Shown here: positions 1 to 11,664 of the stretch, piece after piece
Position numbering within the stretch: the first letter of the stretch is position 1
Layout: the number at the start of each line of letters is the position of its first letter
Source: Guyanagaster necrorhizus
Lineage: Eukaryota; Basidiomycota; Agaricomycetes; Agaricales; Physalacriaceae
NCBI RefSeq assembly: GCF_019112545.1
Contig: NW_025064892.1
Coordinates: 186,001 to 250,000 of the forward strand
Length of the DNA stretch: 64,000 bases
Direction of reading: 5' to 3'
Notes under the pieces: generated by a model
The model's database searches: none
The model's input: the letters and a program-made list of their open reading frames with translations, nothing else
What the model was told of the DNA's origin: nothing
Translations under genes and position numbers: made by a program

Positions 1-1738
1 TCGGGGGGTAAGGATGCATTCGATGAGAGCACGGGTGTAGTGTCGGATGAAGATGAGGCGTCATCATCCTCACTTGACGCACGGCATACACTGGTTGGAC
101 TCGATCGACCAGATCTAGCTGTCGTCTCTGCCAATTCCTTCCGTAGGGCTTCAAGCTCCCGCTCGAATCTATAGAATATGGAAGGTCATCAGTGCATGGA
201 CAGACTGCAAGGGCAACAGGACCTTACTTCCGCCCGAAAACCTCAATGTAAAATCCGCCACCATTCCATACGCTGACTGAAAAAATGAGGATAAGGTATA
301 TGCCACTCCAGAACGAGCTATCGTAAAGGAGAAATACGGCGGGTACTTCTGTCAGAACGGTGTAGACTAGTAGATCATCAATATGCAATTTACAAAGGTA
401 TCACATGAAAGTGACCTACCGAGCTGCCCACCCATAAACACCGCTTCGCGGTATCCTTGGGGAATTGAAGATAAGGCACGACCAATAACACCGCGTTTCT
501 CGTTCAACAGGAAGGAGAACGACGTTGTTCGCTGGCCGGATTCAATCTTGTCTCTGCGATCTACCAAAACAAACTTGTATCCGTTATTAGGATGCTATCC
601 AAGAAGGTTTGGGAGCCATTTACCTTCCAGTATAAAAGTTGCCAGATGACATCTGCACTGAACGTGAGCAGCGACAATGGAGCATGGACGATGTCACGCA
701 CAAAGTCCACCACTGAACAGAATGGCCTTCATCCGATCAAGATGCGGCAATTCAGCAAGAGCTGGGAAACGTTCTTCCGCGTTGGGGTAATAATGTCTAC
801 ATCATTTCGTTGGTGGGTAGGATCAAGCATATTGCTAAAATGAGACACACCGTATAACGGTAAATGTAAAAGGAGCATAGATGTGGATGAAGAGTGATGT
901 TACCTTGTCCTGGTCATGGAACACGAGACTATTTCTCCATGTAACGACGGCACTTCCGAGTGTACCTTGAGAGATACAATAGCATGCCACAAAAAGGGCA
1001 GGATTCGAGGGAAAGAACCATATAAAGATGAGGTTAAGAATGGTGGCGTAATAGCAAAAGTCGAAAAGGAAGTAGTGCCACGCGCGTTTCTTGTACGTGT
1101 AGGCGCGCCAGGGTAGAAGATAACAGCATTGGAGGGTGTACGCAATGTGCACCCATCTATGAATAAGATAAGATAGGGATACGTGTACGCCACAAAACCA
1201 CGCACTGGGGAGCAAGACCAAACATAAGGGCCGAAAATAGCAGCGACATGACACCGAAGAAGAATGATACTTTTTCACGAGTCCGAACGACTTTTGCCGA
1301 CTGCCATGAGTTCGACAACGATGCCATGCGGGTTGATATCTGGGGTCCTGTGTCAAGCTCCACACGTACTGGCAACGGAAAATAGGGTGGCGCACCTTGA
1401 GCTTGAAGTTCTTGAACTCGCGTTCAAAATTCTCTGCCAACATGTCGCCCGAAATGTCGCGCATTTTAAATGTCACTTCCGCCTTGAGCTTGAGCCTATC
1501 GCCGTGTTTCTGTAGCTTGCGTTGAAGGAGATCGACATGGGAGTCGAAATACGTTTCCATGGTGTCTGATGCCGTGCAATCGAGTAAGTACTCATATTGA
1601 GCAATCAAGAAAAGATGCACCTAAAAGCGTAAACGCGCTTGACCAGTCCGACATCTCGTCGCGTACCACTTGAAGACGTTCCAAAGAGTTGGTAAGATAC
1701 TTTTTACCCAATGGCGGTGAAGGCGGCCTTGAAGACAT
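1..1738 (-). CDS. GPC1: Glycerophosphocholine acyltransferase, GPC1/DUF2838 family (3' end beyond window)
   Basis: Gpc1 acylates glycerophosphocholine to lysophosphatidylcholine in yeast, in phospholipid turnover at internal membranes. The start is the ATG at 1738, giving MSSRPPSPPLGKK. After a short intron, an exon gives an amphipathic N-terminal helix (around DTMETYFDSHVDLLQRKLQK). Next comes a polytopic core with the family-typical runs YKKRAWHYFLFDFCYYAT and WRNSLVFHDQDK. The next recognisable exon (about 400-560) gives VDRRDKIESGQRTTSFSFLL and PQGYREAVFMGGQL. A further membrane exon ends at VFGRK, and a GTAAGG intron leads to the coiled tail FERELEALRKELAE and an acidic, Ser-rich stretch. 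The C-terminus lies left of base 1. Family assignment is firm; some internal exon edges are approximate. It is divergent from the DUF1748 gene, with 208 bp between starts. Confidence 0.85.
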
Positions 1739-1946
1739 GACGACAGAGTATAATGGCTGGCTTTGGCCAGGACACAATGCGTTGCCACAGGGGTCACCAA
1801 AATAAAGGCCATTGGCAACTACAGACAAATATGATATGACTCGGATGCCGGTCCGAAGTTCCAGTAAGGGTTTGAACAACGTGGTCGCTGGCTTGTCTAT
1901 CGCCCTTTCCCCAGTAAAGCAGATATTACTCCGTGAAGTATCAAAA

Positions 1947-2437
1947 ATGCTAGGAAAATTGGGTATGAAGAATCTGTACAGACAATCTCATTCAGCTAAT
2001 GTATACCCAGTTCACCTTGGGATCGACGCCATCATCATCAGTGCCTTTTTAGCAGGAGTGAAACGCACAACAGGCCTGACGTATGTTTGCTCCTCATTCA
2101 ACTCATATTTCTCATAGAATTGAACCTTTCAAGGCCTGCTTTAGGACAAGTTCCCAACAAAGACATACGACGTATGCTGCATGCCAATTTATGCACTACT
2201 TATTACATGCTGAACCCTTTCACAGAGCTGTTGCGTTCATATCTTGAAATGGGTGCGTAATGAGCCACCGGGCCACTACCTATACCGTTTCGCTGACACA
2301 TCGATGTGGTGTAGGCGAGTACACCTTCGATTTTGCGGTTGTCATGTTTGGAGTACGAGTGTTATTTTTGTTTCTTTCGTGAGCAAGAGACTCATGGCAT
2401 ACCTTAGCGATCTTCGTCCTTTGAGAGGACACGCTGA
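1947..2437 (+). CDS. DUF1748 family small protein (72 aa, six exons)
   Basis: This is a fungal family of unknown or poorly known function; the yeast member YPR010C-A is reported as mitochondrial. Exons: 1947-1962, 2011-2080, 2134-2171, 2226-2252, 2315-2352, 2408-2437. All five introns (48-62 nt) are GT-AG, and the joined coding length is 219 nt with stop. The N-terminus MLGKLVHLGIDAIIISAFLA forms one predicted hydrophobic helix, followed by the family signature AGVKRTTGLT, then RSYLEMGEYTFD and a C-terminal RSSSFER. The full-length frame only appears when all five introns are removed, which supports the model. The introns together are longer than the coding sequence. It is convergent with OST2 downstream. 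Confidence 0.82.
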
Positions 2438-2795
2438 TATCATTCGGCCTCATACATGTTCGCATCTTGTTACTGTTGTACCTTGTACGTCTTTCACTAC
2501 ACGCGACGAAGCTCAATCCCAACTGACTTGTTCCCATCTCAGTTACTCGCAGTTGTATGTCTCTTGTAACACACGGCATCAGACTATATTTATATTATCT
2601 ATACTCTGTCCTCTCATCAAAGGGAGTATAAGAATTGGGGTGCACCCTCACTCGCATGCCAGTATCCTTATAGCATCGGCATAGGTTCAATCGGGCTACG
2701 GAAGTGCTCACGACCCAAGAAGGTCCAGACGGCCGATCTGAATCATAGTTGATTTGCATTCAGACATGAAGCTTATCCATTTTATGCGCGCAACT
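2438..2795. other. Intergenic spacer between convergent genes
   Basis: This 358-bp stretch between the DUF1748 stop and the OST2 stop should hold the two 3' UTRs. I see no coding signal, repeat or RNA gene in it. Confidence 0.6.
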
Positions 2796-3263
2796 TCATC
2801 CCAGGAAGTTGAAAACAAAGAAATGCAACACTATAGAACCCAAGGCAAAATCCGCGAATGCCCTGAGAGTAACCATGAACAGCGAGTGGCAGCACGAAAG
2901 GTAGTAGCGCACCGTTCGGGAGATACGTTTTTGAATTCGTCTTTATTCTCAGGGTTGACTTGGGAGCGCAGCGAAGCAGCCAGCACAAATTGTCCCACAG
3001 TGCTTGAGAACCTGTCGCTGTAGATGAGAAAGCACGATACAATGGAATGCAAATGACACAAACCCAGCTAGAAATGCATTGAAAGGAAAGTTGGTGACGA
3101 GGACGCAGTATATGAACTGCGCAATGCCAGTGAGCATCAGGAAGAAGAGGAAGGCATCGATGAAGCGGAGTCTGTCAGAGGTCTGCTCGTTGTATGATTT
3201 CCAAAGTGAAAGAACGACATTTGAAGAAGCCTTGGGAGGCGCAGGACTGGCTTTGGGGACCAT
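2796..3263 (-). CDS. OST2: Oligosaccharyltransferase subunit OST2/DAD1
   Basis: OST2/DAD1 is a small integral ER-membrane subunit of the oligosaccharyltransferase that transfers the lipid-linked glycan to nascent proteins. The start is the ATG at 3263 (MVPKASPAPPKASS). Exon 1 gives the conserved helix and first TM region (LRFIDAFLFFLMLTGIAQF, FPFNAFLAG). An intron then joins to FSSTVGQFVLAASLR and the family motif NPENKDEF. A second intron joins to the final TM AFADFALGSIVLHFFVFNFL and the stop at 2796. The spliced length, about 120 aa, is normal for the family. It is divergent from the mitoribosomal gene at 3448, sharing about 185 bp of promoter. Confidence is high because both splice joins restore the canonical DAD1 sequence. 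Confidence 0.92.
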
Positions 3264-3447
3264 GATGGTATTGACTAGAAATGCGCGACGTGGAATTAGC
3301 AAGTCGAGATGTGATCAAGAGGTCATTGCCAAACATGCGCATCTCGGAACGGAAAGGTTACCAAAAAAATTCGGTTCACTGCCGTTCAGTGCCTTCACGG
3401 TGACCTCGTCGTTGTTTCTTTTCCTTTAGGGCAGCCGCTCGTCCACT

Positions 3448-4711
3448 ATGAGCACATTACGGCTGTGTGTTAACGCGTTAAGGTCATCTTGTAGTCGCCC
3501 CAGAAGATTACAATACGCCTGCCTCACCGCACGGAATGCCCACACGCGCGTTCCACTTAGGTATCCTATCGAGGCCGGCTTAGGAGAGTTCCTACCTCCA
3601 GTGGCGCTCAAGGTCGTTGCTGTCGACTATCAGGATGGGCTATTGAGGCAGTTGAATGAGGAGACTCGAGGTGAGTATTACATTCGTGTGAGTGATGATC
3701 ATTCAGCTAACTGGCAGTGTACAGGCTCACAATATGAGGGAATGTCCGTGGTGACTACCCTAACGACGTCTCTTGAGGACCCATTTGACATACTGATATC
3801 CAATCTCGCGAGTCTGGCTGTTAACAATCACTTCTTCCTTGACCATCTTGTACGTTCATTCTTTAATTCATCCTGATTTAAATTCACTGTATGTATAGAA
3901 GCCTCCACCGACAAAGGGTTTGACACATCAGGATGAGATGTCTTCAACCTTGCGTACAAATATAAAAGAACAGTATGGCAGCATAGCCCAGCTGAAATCC
4001 ACTTTTTCTGCGGCAACACTGGGGATGTTTTCCTCGGGGTATGTCTGGCTCGTCACGGACAGCGCAGGAAGAATGGCAATTATCCCTACGTTTGGCGCGG
4101 GTACACTTCTGGTCCGGTCTCGCCAATACAAAGCTCCTATGGACGATCTCAAAGATCTGGACTTGAGGCGCGACGGACTCGTATCAGGCGAACCATTCTA
4201 TGACGAGTATGTGAAGGAAGTGGACGAAGAATGGGACAGATTGAAGAAGGAGGTCGAATTGACCGAAGAAGGAGCAGAACCTTCACAAGAGGAGCTAGAA
4301 GAAATGTACAAGCCCACGCCAAGCGAGCAGCCTGAGGTGTTCACTCCGGTTTCGACATTCAAGCCTCCATACAAGAAGCCTTGGCAACCTGGTGAACGTG
4401 GATATCATACCAGTGCCAGGACATTAGCCATCACGGATCCCTCCACTCGGCAATCCGCCAACTCAGAGGGTTTCTCAGATCGGTTCGACCCCGGAAAAGA
4501 TGATGTTAATAATCTCGGAGACGTGCTGTACCCGCTTTTCTGTGTATCGGTTCACGAACATGCTTGGATGAGCGCCGGGTATGGCGTGTGGGGAAAAGAG
4601 GAATGGATGAAAGAGTTCTGGTCGGTCTTGGACTGGGCCAAAATTAGCAACACGTACGCTAGTGTTGCGAGTGGCATAGGTGACAAATCCGCTAAAAGGC
4701 CATTGCCCTAA
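3448..4711 (+). CDS. Mitochondrial small-subunit ribosomal protein of the superoxide-dismutase fold (mS42/mS43 type)
   Basis: Fungal mS42/mS43 (yeast Mrp1/Rsm26) are structural mitoribosome proteins derived from Fe/Mn superoxide dismutase. Exons: 3448-3670, 3725-3849, 3899-4711. The N-terminus is Arg-rich and Ala-rich (RSSCSRPRRLQYACLTARN), consistent with a mitochondrial presequence. SOD-like segments follow: NLASLAVNNHFFLDHL, then GSIAQLKSTFSAATLGMFSSGYVWLV, then VSVHEHAWMSAGYGVWGKEEW. In true SODs the last segment reads D-x-W-E-H; here it is S-V-H-E-H, so the metal-ligand Asp is replaced by Ser. A charged, Pro/Glu-rich insert (about 4180-4480) separates the SOD core from its last helix. 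The product is therefore most likely a ribosomal protein and not an enzyme. Confidence 0.8.
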
Positions 4712-4881
4712 TATCTCAATACAGCATCATTTGTTCTGTAGACGGAGGACATATTCTACTCACTTATTAAGTCCTAGATTTTCGGACCGAGATCCGATTG
4801 TTTGGTTTCATGTTTGAGGTACGATCACGTGTCCGACTTCAACTTCAACTGTTACCCTTGACTTCAACGTCAACAAACGCG

Positions 4882-7618
4882 ATGGAGGACGCTGGCCGCT
4901 ACGGAACGGTTTCGCTACTCAATGCATCAAATGGCAGCCCTATCACAGCTTTCGGAATTGAAACCTCCCCGGTAACTTTCGGTTCTGATCCCAACTGCAC
5001 CGTCCGACTATTCTACCCATCGATCAGCGCGTCTCATGCCCACATTACCTTTCATGACCTCAAGGCTTTCCTCGTTGTCTCAGGACCCACTGGAATTGAG
5101 GTGGATGGCTGCAAAGTATACCCACCGAGCACGATACCTTTGCCGAACCACACAGAATTTAAACTCGCGGGGAAGCGATTCATGTTTTCATACCCACCAA
5201 AGGAAATGAGGAGGGTGCTGATAGAGAGCCCACTCAAGCCAAGAGCAATTAGGATGTCGATGGTGGCAAGGGCAGTGATAGATTCGCCGGAGCCGCCGAA
5301 AGGTCTCGTCAAGGATTTGGGCGGAGGAGAGTGCGTGCTGCTTGAGGACATCCCTCGACCCTCGTCGCCTTCCAAAGGGCCACCAAGCTTGCACAAAAGA
5401 GTCTTGATGAAGAACGCGAAGCAGGCCGAAGATGAAATGGAGGAACTCGAGGTCGCGGGTAGGCTGGTTGCTGCCAGTGACAGCGAGAGCGAAATAAGTG
5501 TCTGCGAAGGCGGTGATCAATCAGAAAGCGACGAGGAGGTGGTGGCACAGAGTGAGCCTATGGGGAACGTACCGTCCTCCGAAGCAGAACCGATGGAAGG
5601 GGAGATGAGCGAAGAAGACGAGCCCATCATGTCTACTACACCTAAATTCCCTCCGACTGCCCGTTTCTCTTTTGCCTCACGTCCGTCGCTTGGGGGTGGT
5701 CCACCTCAGAGGCGGCAGCTCCCCACACAATCGCTAAACTTCGCTACCCCAGTTGCAGTTCCTGTCACACCACAGACCAGCACGATCAAGAGAGAGCCGG
5801 CCTGGACGACTCCCAAGCGCAAGGTTGTTTTGACTGCAGAGGAGAAGAAGGTGTGTATATCATCTCACTACTTTGTTCTATAATTGATATTCTGCGGCAT
5901 AGGCAATCTCAGAACGTCGTCGCTCTGCCCTTTTAGCGCCTGATCTTTTCTTCGCTGGACGCGTTCCTGGTTTGTCACCCCCCAAAAACGCGTCTAGGAA
6001 TAACCCCTTTGCCTCTCCTACTAAAAACCGCCATCCGTCTACTCTATCCGGAGTGATGGAAGAAGTGGAGGAGGATTCTAGGGTACTTCTTGAAAAGATG
6101 CGGCATGCTGTCGAAGACATGAAGATGCGTAAGGCAGCGAAGGCAGAAGTAGAAGAAAGAAAGGTAGATTTGCGCTATCTCAGGGATCGAACCGTCGAGG
6201 CGATTGACGCTGACGCGGATGATTTAACGACAGCAAAGACGCCGGTGCGAGCCGTGTCTCCCGCCAAATTATCGACGATACCACTCGTCGCTTCGCCTCC
6301 CAAATCGGTGTTAGTAACCCCTAGTGTGGCTTCTCCTGCCAAAAGTCTCTGGCCGAGAGCAACTTCACCGACCAAGGTGGTCGTGACTCCGCGGGTCTAT
6401 CCTGAGCTTTCCTCGCTTGTTCCTTCATCACCGATAAAGGCCATTCCCAGGTCACCGTCGAAGACCACAGTCAGAGTTGGTTCTCCCATTAAGGACACCT
6501 TCAACACCCCAATCCGAGCCGCGTATCCGCTAAAGAGGACTTTGTCCACTCCTCTTGCTCTAAAGACTCTCAAATGTGCTCCCATCATCGAAGCGAAGTC
6601 GCCGTTGAAGATCACTTGGCCCTTCAATCGAAGCACTGAGGATCAAGAACAGGAACAGCCTATGGAGGATGTAGAGTCTATTGACGTTCCCGCTGTCTTC
6701 CCTGTGAAGGAACCTATGACCGTCGATGCCAGATATGATGAGCCGATGGAAGAGGAGCCAACGACCGACAGGGATGTTGTTTCGGATGTCTGCGAGGTCC
6801 ACGACGAGCAGCTGGAGTTAACGGACGAATGTACGAAAGCACCAAGTCCACCACCGCCATCGGACGCAGAGACAGAACAGGAACGGGAACGAGAACGGGA
6901 ACAGGAACAGGAACTAGACGAGCCTGCACCCAAGAGAATCACGCGCGGCAAAAAGGCGCGTACCGCTAGCCCCGAGGCTGACGCTGACATTGAAAAGGTT
7001 GCACCGCCCAAGAAGACTATTAGGGGGAGGAGAACGGCTACCCCGACAGTTGAAGCAAAGCCGACACGTTCGCGTACCCGAACAAGGACAAATACGGAGC
7101 CGGACGACGAGAAAGAGAAGGTGAAACCTACTCGAACGCGTACCAGGACGAAAACGGAGGAATCAGAAGACGAGGTTCCTAAGAAGACGAGAGGCCAAGC
7201 AAAAAAAGCGGCTGCTGAGGTAGAGGCGTCTCATGACGAAGAGGAAGAGGAAGTTGAGCATACCGAGATTGCTCCAAAGAAAGGTCGGGGACGCCCCAAG
7301 AAGATTGTTGAAGAGGCTACAGAAGATGAAGGGGCTGTTGTACCGCTGAAACGATCGACGAGGGGACGTAAGATGACACCGGTAGTCGAGGATAAGCCGG
7401 CGACGAGGGGGAAGAAGCCGTCATCGATTGTTTCAAGTTCCACCTCTGATGTGGAGGTTGTCGGGGAGACGAAGTCTGCGCGAAAGGGGAGGAAGAAGGT
7501 GAATAGCCAGGAGAAGGAGAATCCACCGCTTGCTGGGGTTAAGGAGGAAGAGGAAGATGCTGTGCCGGGTAAGGGGGCGAGGACGTGTACTAGAACTAGG
7601 ACCAGAACGCGTACGTGA
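4882..7618 (+). CDS. FHA-domain nuclear scaffold protein with CDK-site repeats and an AT-hook-like motif
   Basis: FHA domains bind phosphothreonine, usually in DNA-damage, transcription or mitotic proteins. I chose the ATG at 4882 (MEDAGRYGTVSLL); an in-frame upstream TTG precedes it. One intron, 5851-5902, joins EEKK to AISERRRSA. The FHA domain spans about residues 10-110, with VTFGSDPNCTVRL and SISASHAHI. The rest is disordered: acidic blocks, then about eight S-P-x-K sites between roughly 6240 and 6615 (SPAK, SPPK, SPTK, SPIK, SPSK, SPLK), a QEREREREQEQE run, repeated RTRTRT blocks and KKGRGRPKK, an AT-hook-like core. The layout (N-terminal FHA, long disordered basic CDK-rich tail) recalls Ki-67-type proteins, but I see no firm homology beyond the FHA domain. 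Confidence 0.8.
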
Positions 7619-8475
7619 GTAGGAATGGATAATGGCTGCATATGCTCCTTATTTTTCTGCTAGAACTGTACTTATTGTGATACTGATTTATTCTATTTGC
7701 CGGGTTGCCGAGGGATCAATACGAGTAAATAACACGTACGGGCCGCAAGAACTGATAATGGTATCAGCTATGCTCTTTGGTTGTATATCAATGCTGATAT
7801 TGTCTTGCTGTTTTCCGCAGGTCAACGTCCAGGGCTTGCACTTCTTTAGGCCATACAGGTAAGTAATCATGTGTTGATGTCTTTTTTCTAGATCAACCAT
7901 ACACCTACTGTTGGTTGAGTGTTTTCAGATAAGGGTCCTATGGTTACTTGGATCATCAATGCAACCTTTTCGGAGGACATATTGACCCTGGCAAGCTGCT
8001 CCGTTGCTCGGACCACCTGCTACACCTTGCACTTTCTTCAGGCTCCTGGGTGTATTGGGAAAAATGAAACAGGATAGAGGGTAATTGCATGACAATAGTC
8101 GGTGCCAGCCGCAGTTCGCGTGCTGCAGCTCCACTGGCTAAACAAGAAGATCGTCATAGTTCGATCTGATCTGGAACAGGGATGACGACTTGACTACCGC
8201 TTTAGTGCATATTCCCCAAGCAACCGCACCTTCCATAACAACGGCGATTTCTACAACTAGCTGGCATTAGAGGTGTACTGTACGGTCACATAGCAAGGCA
8301 AGGAAAGTATTGCAGTAGAAAAATGGTGCAGTGTTTGCCTGGAACTTTATTTAACGTCAAATGGGGGGGAGGGGGGGTGGGAAGGAAAATTTGAAAATGT
8401 AGACAAGGGGTGAGTGGAAAGAAATTTAACGATGAAGGCACTTGTTTAGCCCACGCCATCACGGTTTGAGAGGCC
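7619..8475. other. Intergenic region upstream of the MscS-like channel, with a G-tract
   Basis: There is no supported gene. A small open frame at 7632-7862 could encode a hydrophobic peptide but matches nothing I know. The one clear feature is a G-rich tract at 8363-8381, about 95 bp before the channel ATG, made of two runs of seven G and one of three. Confidence 0.5.
8363..8381 (+). promoter_or_regulatory. Potential G-quadruplex tract in the channel gene promoter or 5' UTR
   Basis: Runs of G7, G7 and G3 separated by single A and T bases supply at least four G3 tracts within 19 bases. This satisfies the usual G3 N1-7 folding rule on the plus (coding) strand. It lies just upstream of the MscS-like start, so it could affect transcription or 5' UTR structure. 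No functional evidence is available from sequence alone. Confidence 0.4.
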
Positions 8476-11400
8476 ATGTCCAATCGCTTCTCTTCCCAGG
8501 ACGATCTTACTGCTGCCTCGCCTCCATACAAGCCTCAGGCGAGCACCTCCAATCTCGAGTCGACCCTCTTCGTCTCCAACGACGTCTACTCGTACCCACC
8601 AAGTCCTGCTTATCGCTCCCAGGTAAATATGGCAGAGGACATCGAATCCGCCCCAAGACATCCGAAGGAAAAGCCCTCGGTGCATTACCCAGAGCATGTC
8701 CAGGCTCCAACGACCATGTACAAGCAGAGCGATGTGCCCCGTCCTATATCGCTTGCGCCAACCCTCACCGACGACGATTATGACGACGATAATTATGATT
8801 GGAGTGGAGAGGAGGATCTTGTTGATGAGGAAGCCAGGTTGGAGGAGCAGATGGGTCTCAGGCGGAAAGATAAGCGCTGGACGTTTAAGCGGTGAGTCTG
8901 CCTCTGGGGGATTTGACGATTTCATTCAATTTCGACAGTGTCTTTACTCTTCTCTTTTCGTCTCTCATTGGATCCACCTTCCTGGCTGGTGTCATTGTCA
9001 CCCCCGGCATTCTCATTCACTACTTCTGGTATCAGAACAATCCTTCTCAACACCGTCTCTACATAAAACAAAACGTACAAGCATGGCTCTTCTGGGCTGC
9101 TGCAAATCTCGTCATTTCATGGTATCTCGCGCTCGCTGTCGATATCATTCCGACCATCTTTCGCTTCATGGTCATCGCAGCGTGGGGTCACGTCTCCGAG
9201 CGCATAAAATCCCGGATAGAGCTCTACTGCTCCGTCAAGAACACTTTCAAGCCTGTACTCTATGTCGCCAGTGGCTGGGCCAGCTGGGTTATCATCTTTG
9301 ACCACATCTTCAATCTCTACGACACAGCGGATGCTACACAAAGTCGTGCTCATTACACCGAAAGGGTGTGTGCTCGTTTGTATAGTAGCTTTACTAGTAC
9401 TGAATGGGTTTACTCTAGCTTTACCAAGTTGTCGAATTCCTCTTCTTCTTTGGTGTAGTTTTATGCGCACAGAAGATGTTGTCGCATGCCATCGCATTTG
9501 CCTTCCATCGCACCGCTTTTAAGGATCGTGTCGATGCCATAACAGAAGCTCTTCCAGTCATAGAGAAGCTTCGGGAATATAAACCCAAACCACCGTCCCG
9601 CACTGGTTTCCGAACTGGCTTCCGTACACCATTGTTTGGTCAACTTGGTGAAAAAGACCGTTTCAGCTGGGGAGGACCACTCAATGATGACGGAGTCGAT
9701 GGCGATACCGAAGGAGATGGTGATCGCACCGTCGTCGGGACAACCAGCAGGAAAGGAACTATGATGAGTAGCAAGGGCAAGCAACGAAAGCATTCTTCCT
9801 GGTTCAGCAGGTCCCGGAATAACACGGATGTAGTGAATCGGGTTCAATCTCCATCCCTCGAAAGGGTCCATGAGATGGGTGCTATAGGTTCTCCCGCGGA
9901 CTCACGTCCTATGACGCCTTCCGGTCTACATCGGTATCCTCCTGTGACAGGTACTCCAAGCCCGCGACACAGCACTGATGGAGCAGATATGAACGCTGGA
10001 GAAACCATTGCGCAGGCCGCCAAGGCACTGAAGAACGCAGTCTTGCATGATGCGCGGAATATCAAGGGTGATGATTCCACGTCAAGTGGAGGTCTTCTAT
10101 CTACCGGTGGAGTCGGCAGCGTGGATGAGGCCAAGGTAAGTAGACGTCATTGACATTGTTGATATGCTCCAATCTTCCGCCTACAGCATCTTGCACGGAG
10201 TATTTATACGCGGTTTAGGCCGCATCATGTCTCGAGGACGTACTTGTTGCCCGAGGATTTCTATCCTGCGTTTTCCACGCGCGAACAAGCGGAGAAGGCG
10301 TTCCGGCTATTCGACAAGGATAACAACGGAGATATCTCAAGAGGAGAGATCAAGTCGACCTTGGTGAAGGTTTACAAGGAGCGACGGTTCCTTGCCCGAT
10401 CTATGCGGGATGTCGGCGCTGCACTGAAAACCCTCGATCATATCCTATTGTTTTTCGCCATGGTGGTCCTGTTTTTCATAAGTTTGAGTGTCTTTGGCGT
10501 CAACGTTGGTGACAGTCTGACCAGTGTGTATACGCTTGGTATTGCCGCAAGCTTCATCTTCAAGACTTCGGCAAGCAATGCATTCGATGCGATCATGTTC
10601 CTTTTCGTTACTCAGTATGTGAATTTACTCGTGTTGCTTCGTTGTTAGCTATTAACGGCTCATCCATCAGTCCCTATGACACCGGAGACCGCTGTTTCAT
10701 TGATGGTCAGTATGAACGTCGATGACTATTATTCATTCTAATGAGATTGACAGATGAAATTTTGGTTGTTAAGAAGATAAATCTTTTTGCTGTATGTATA
10801 ACCTTAACAATCGATTTGCTATCAATATCAAGCTCACGTACTGTTCTTAGACTGTGTTTACCCGCGTTGATGGTACAGAAACATATTACTTCAACAGTCA
10901 GCTCTTCTCGAAATTCATGTAAGCCTCTTTGCCTCACATTTGCGCTTTGAATTTACATACCTACCGCCGCAGCACGAATGTACGACGGAGCGATGCACGT
11001 GAACTTCATACTATGACCTGCCCATAACTCACAGCCTTAATCTAGAAAATGTTTGAGAATCTTACGATGCAAGTGGCTTGGCGTACGCCTCTAGAGGCGC
11101 TTGATGAGCTAGAAGAATGCTTGAATGCATGGTTATCGACAGAAGAGCACCGATGGTATGACCCGAGTACTTCAATCGTCTTGCAAAACATCGAGTACCA
11201 GCGGTATCTGGAAATCACTATTGGTATCGGTCACAACGGGTAAGTTTCAAGGGCCAATATCAAGACCCATATTATTGAGCTTTCTTCACAGTACATGGCA
11301 AGACTGGGGTCTCCGATGTGCACGTAAAACGGCTTTCCACGCCGCTGTCCAGTACTATTGCCGGCAGCTTGGTATCGTAGGATACGAGGCGCCACTGCCT

Positions 11401-11664
11401 ATCGTATATGGCGACCCCAACACCCAAACGTACAACCCACCACCTTCGCCTGGGGTTGACAGCCATTATGATGGTGCAGATATCGGTACATCGACAGACA
11501 AGCTTCCTGAGACGGTGCACGTCCAAAGCTCATCACCGGTGCCGAAACGGATGAATCCGACTCTTGGGTTTATACCACCTGTGGCGACGAGAACGGGTGT
11601 GAATATCCGCCAGAGGAAGAGTAAGAGCCGGAAGGCTAATATGAGGGGTATGGGAGATGGCTAA
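8476..11664 (+). CDS. EF-hand mechanosensitive ion channel (MscS family, Msy1/Msy2-like)
   Basis: Fungal Msy1/Msy2 proteins are ER or vacuolar MscS-type channels that couple osmotic swelling to calcium. The start is the ATG at 8476. The long cytosolic N-terminus ends in DKRWTFKR. TM helices follow (FTLLFSSLIGSTFLAGVIVT; AWLFWAAANLVISWYLALAV; VYQVVEFLFFFGVVLCAQK after an intron). A long Ser-rich loop leads to one canonical EF-hand, FDKDNNGDISRGEI (near 10306). The pore-lining region (HILLFFAMVVLFFISLSVFG; IAASFIFKTSASNAFDAI) and the beta domain follow (PYDTGDRCFID, ILVVKKINLFAT, TRVDGTETYYFN, NVRRS, MFENLTMQVAWRTP, EITIGIGHNG, TWQDWG). There are at least seven introns. The join between NVRRSDA (about 10995) and MFENL (11049) is one base out of phase at an A4 run, which may be a sequencing or real indel. 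Confidence 0.88.

Noticed and set aside
835..1620. Single 261-residue minus-strand protein
   Set aside because: It is the GPC1 exon read through its introns; the first residues (MHLFLIAQYEYLL) are intron sequence.
2244..2684. 146-codon plus-strand frame
   Set aside because: It overlaps the last DUF1748 introns and exons in another frame and has no motif.
2680..2715. Possible tRNA T-arm (GGTTCAATC)
   Set aside because: No matching acceptor stem, anticodon arm or D-arm could be paired around it.
7632..7862. 76-codon hydrophobic frame after the FHA gene
   Set aside because: Single hydrophobic stretch with no family match, located in the expected 3' UTR of the FHA gene.
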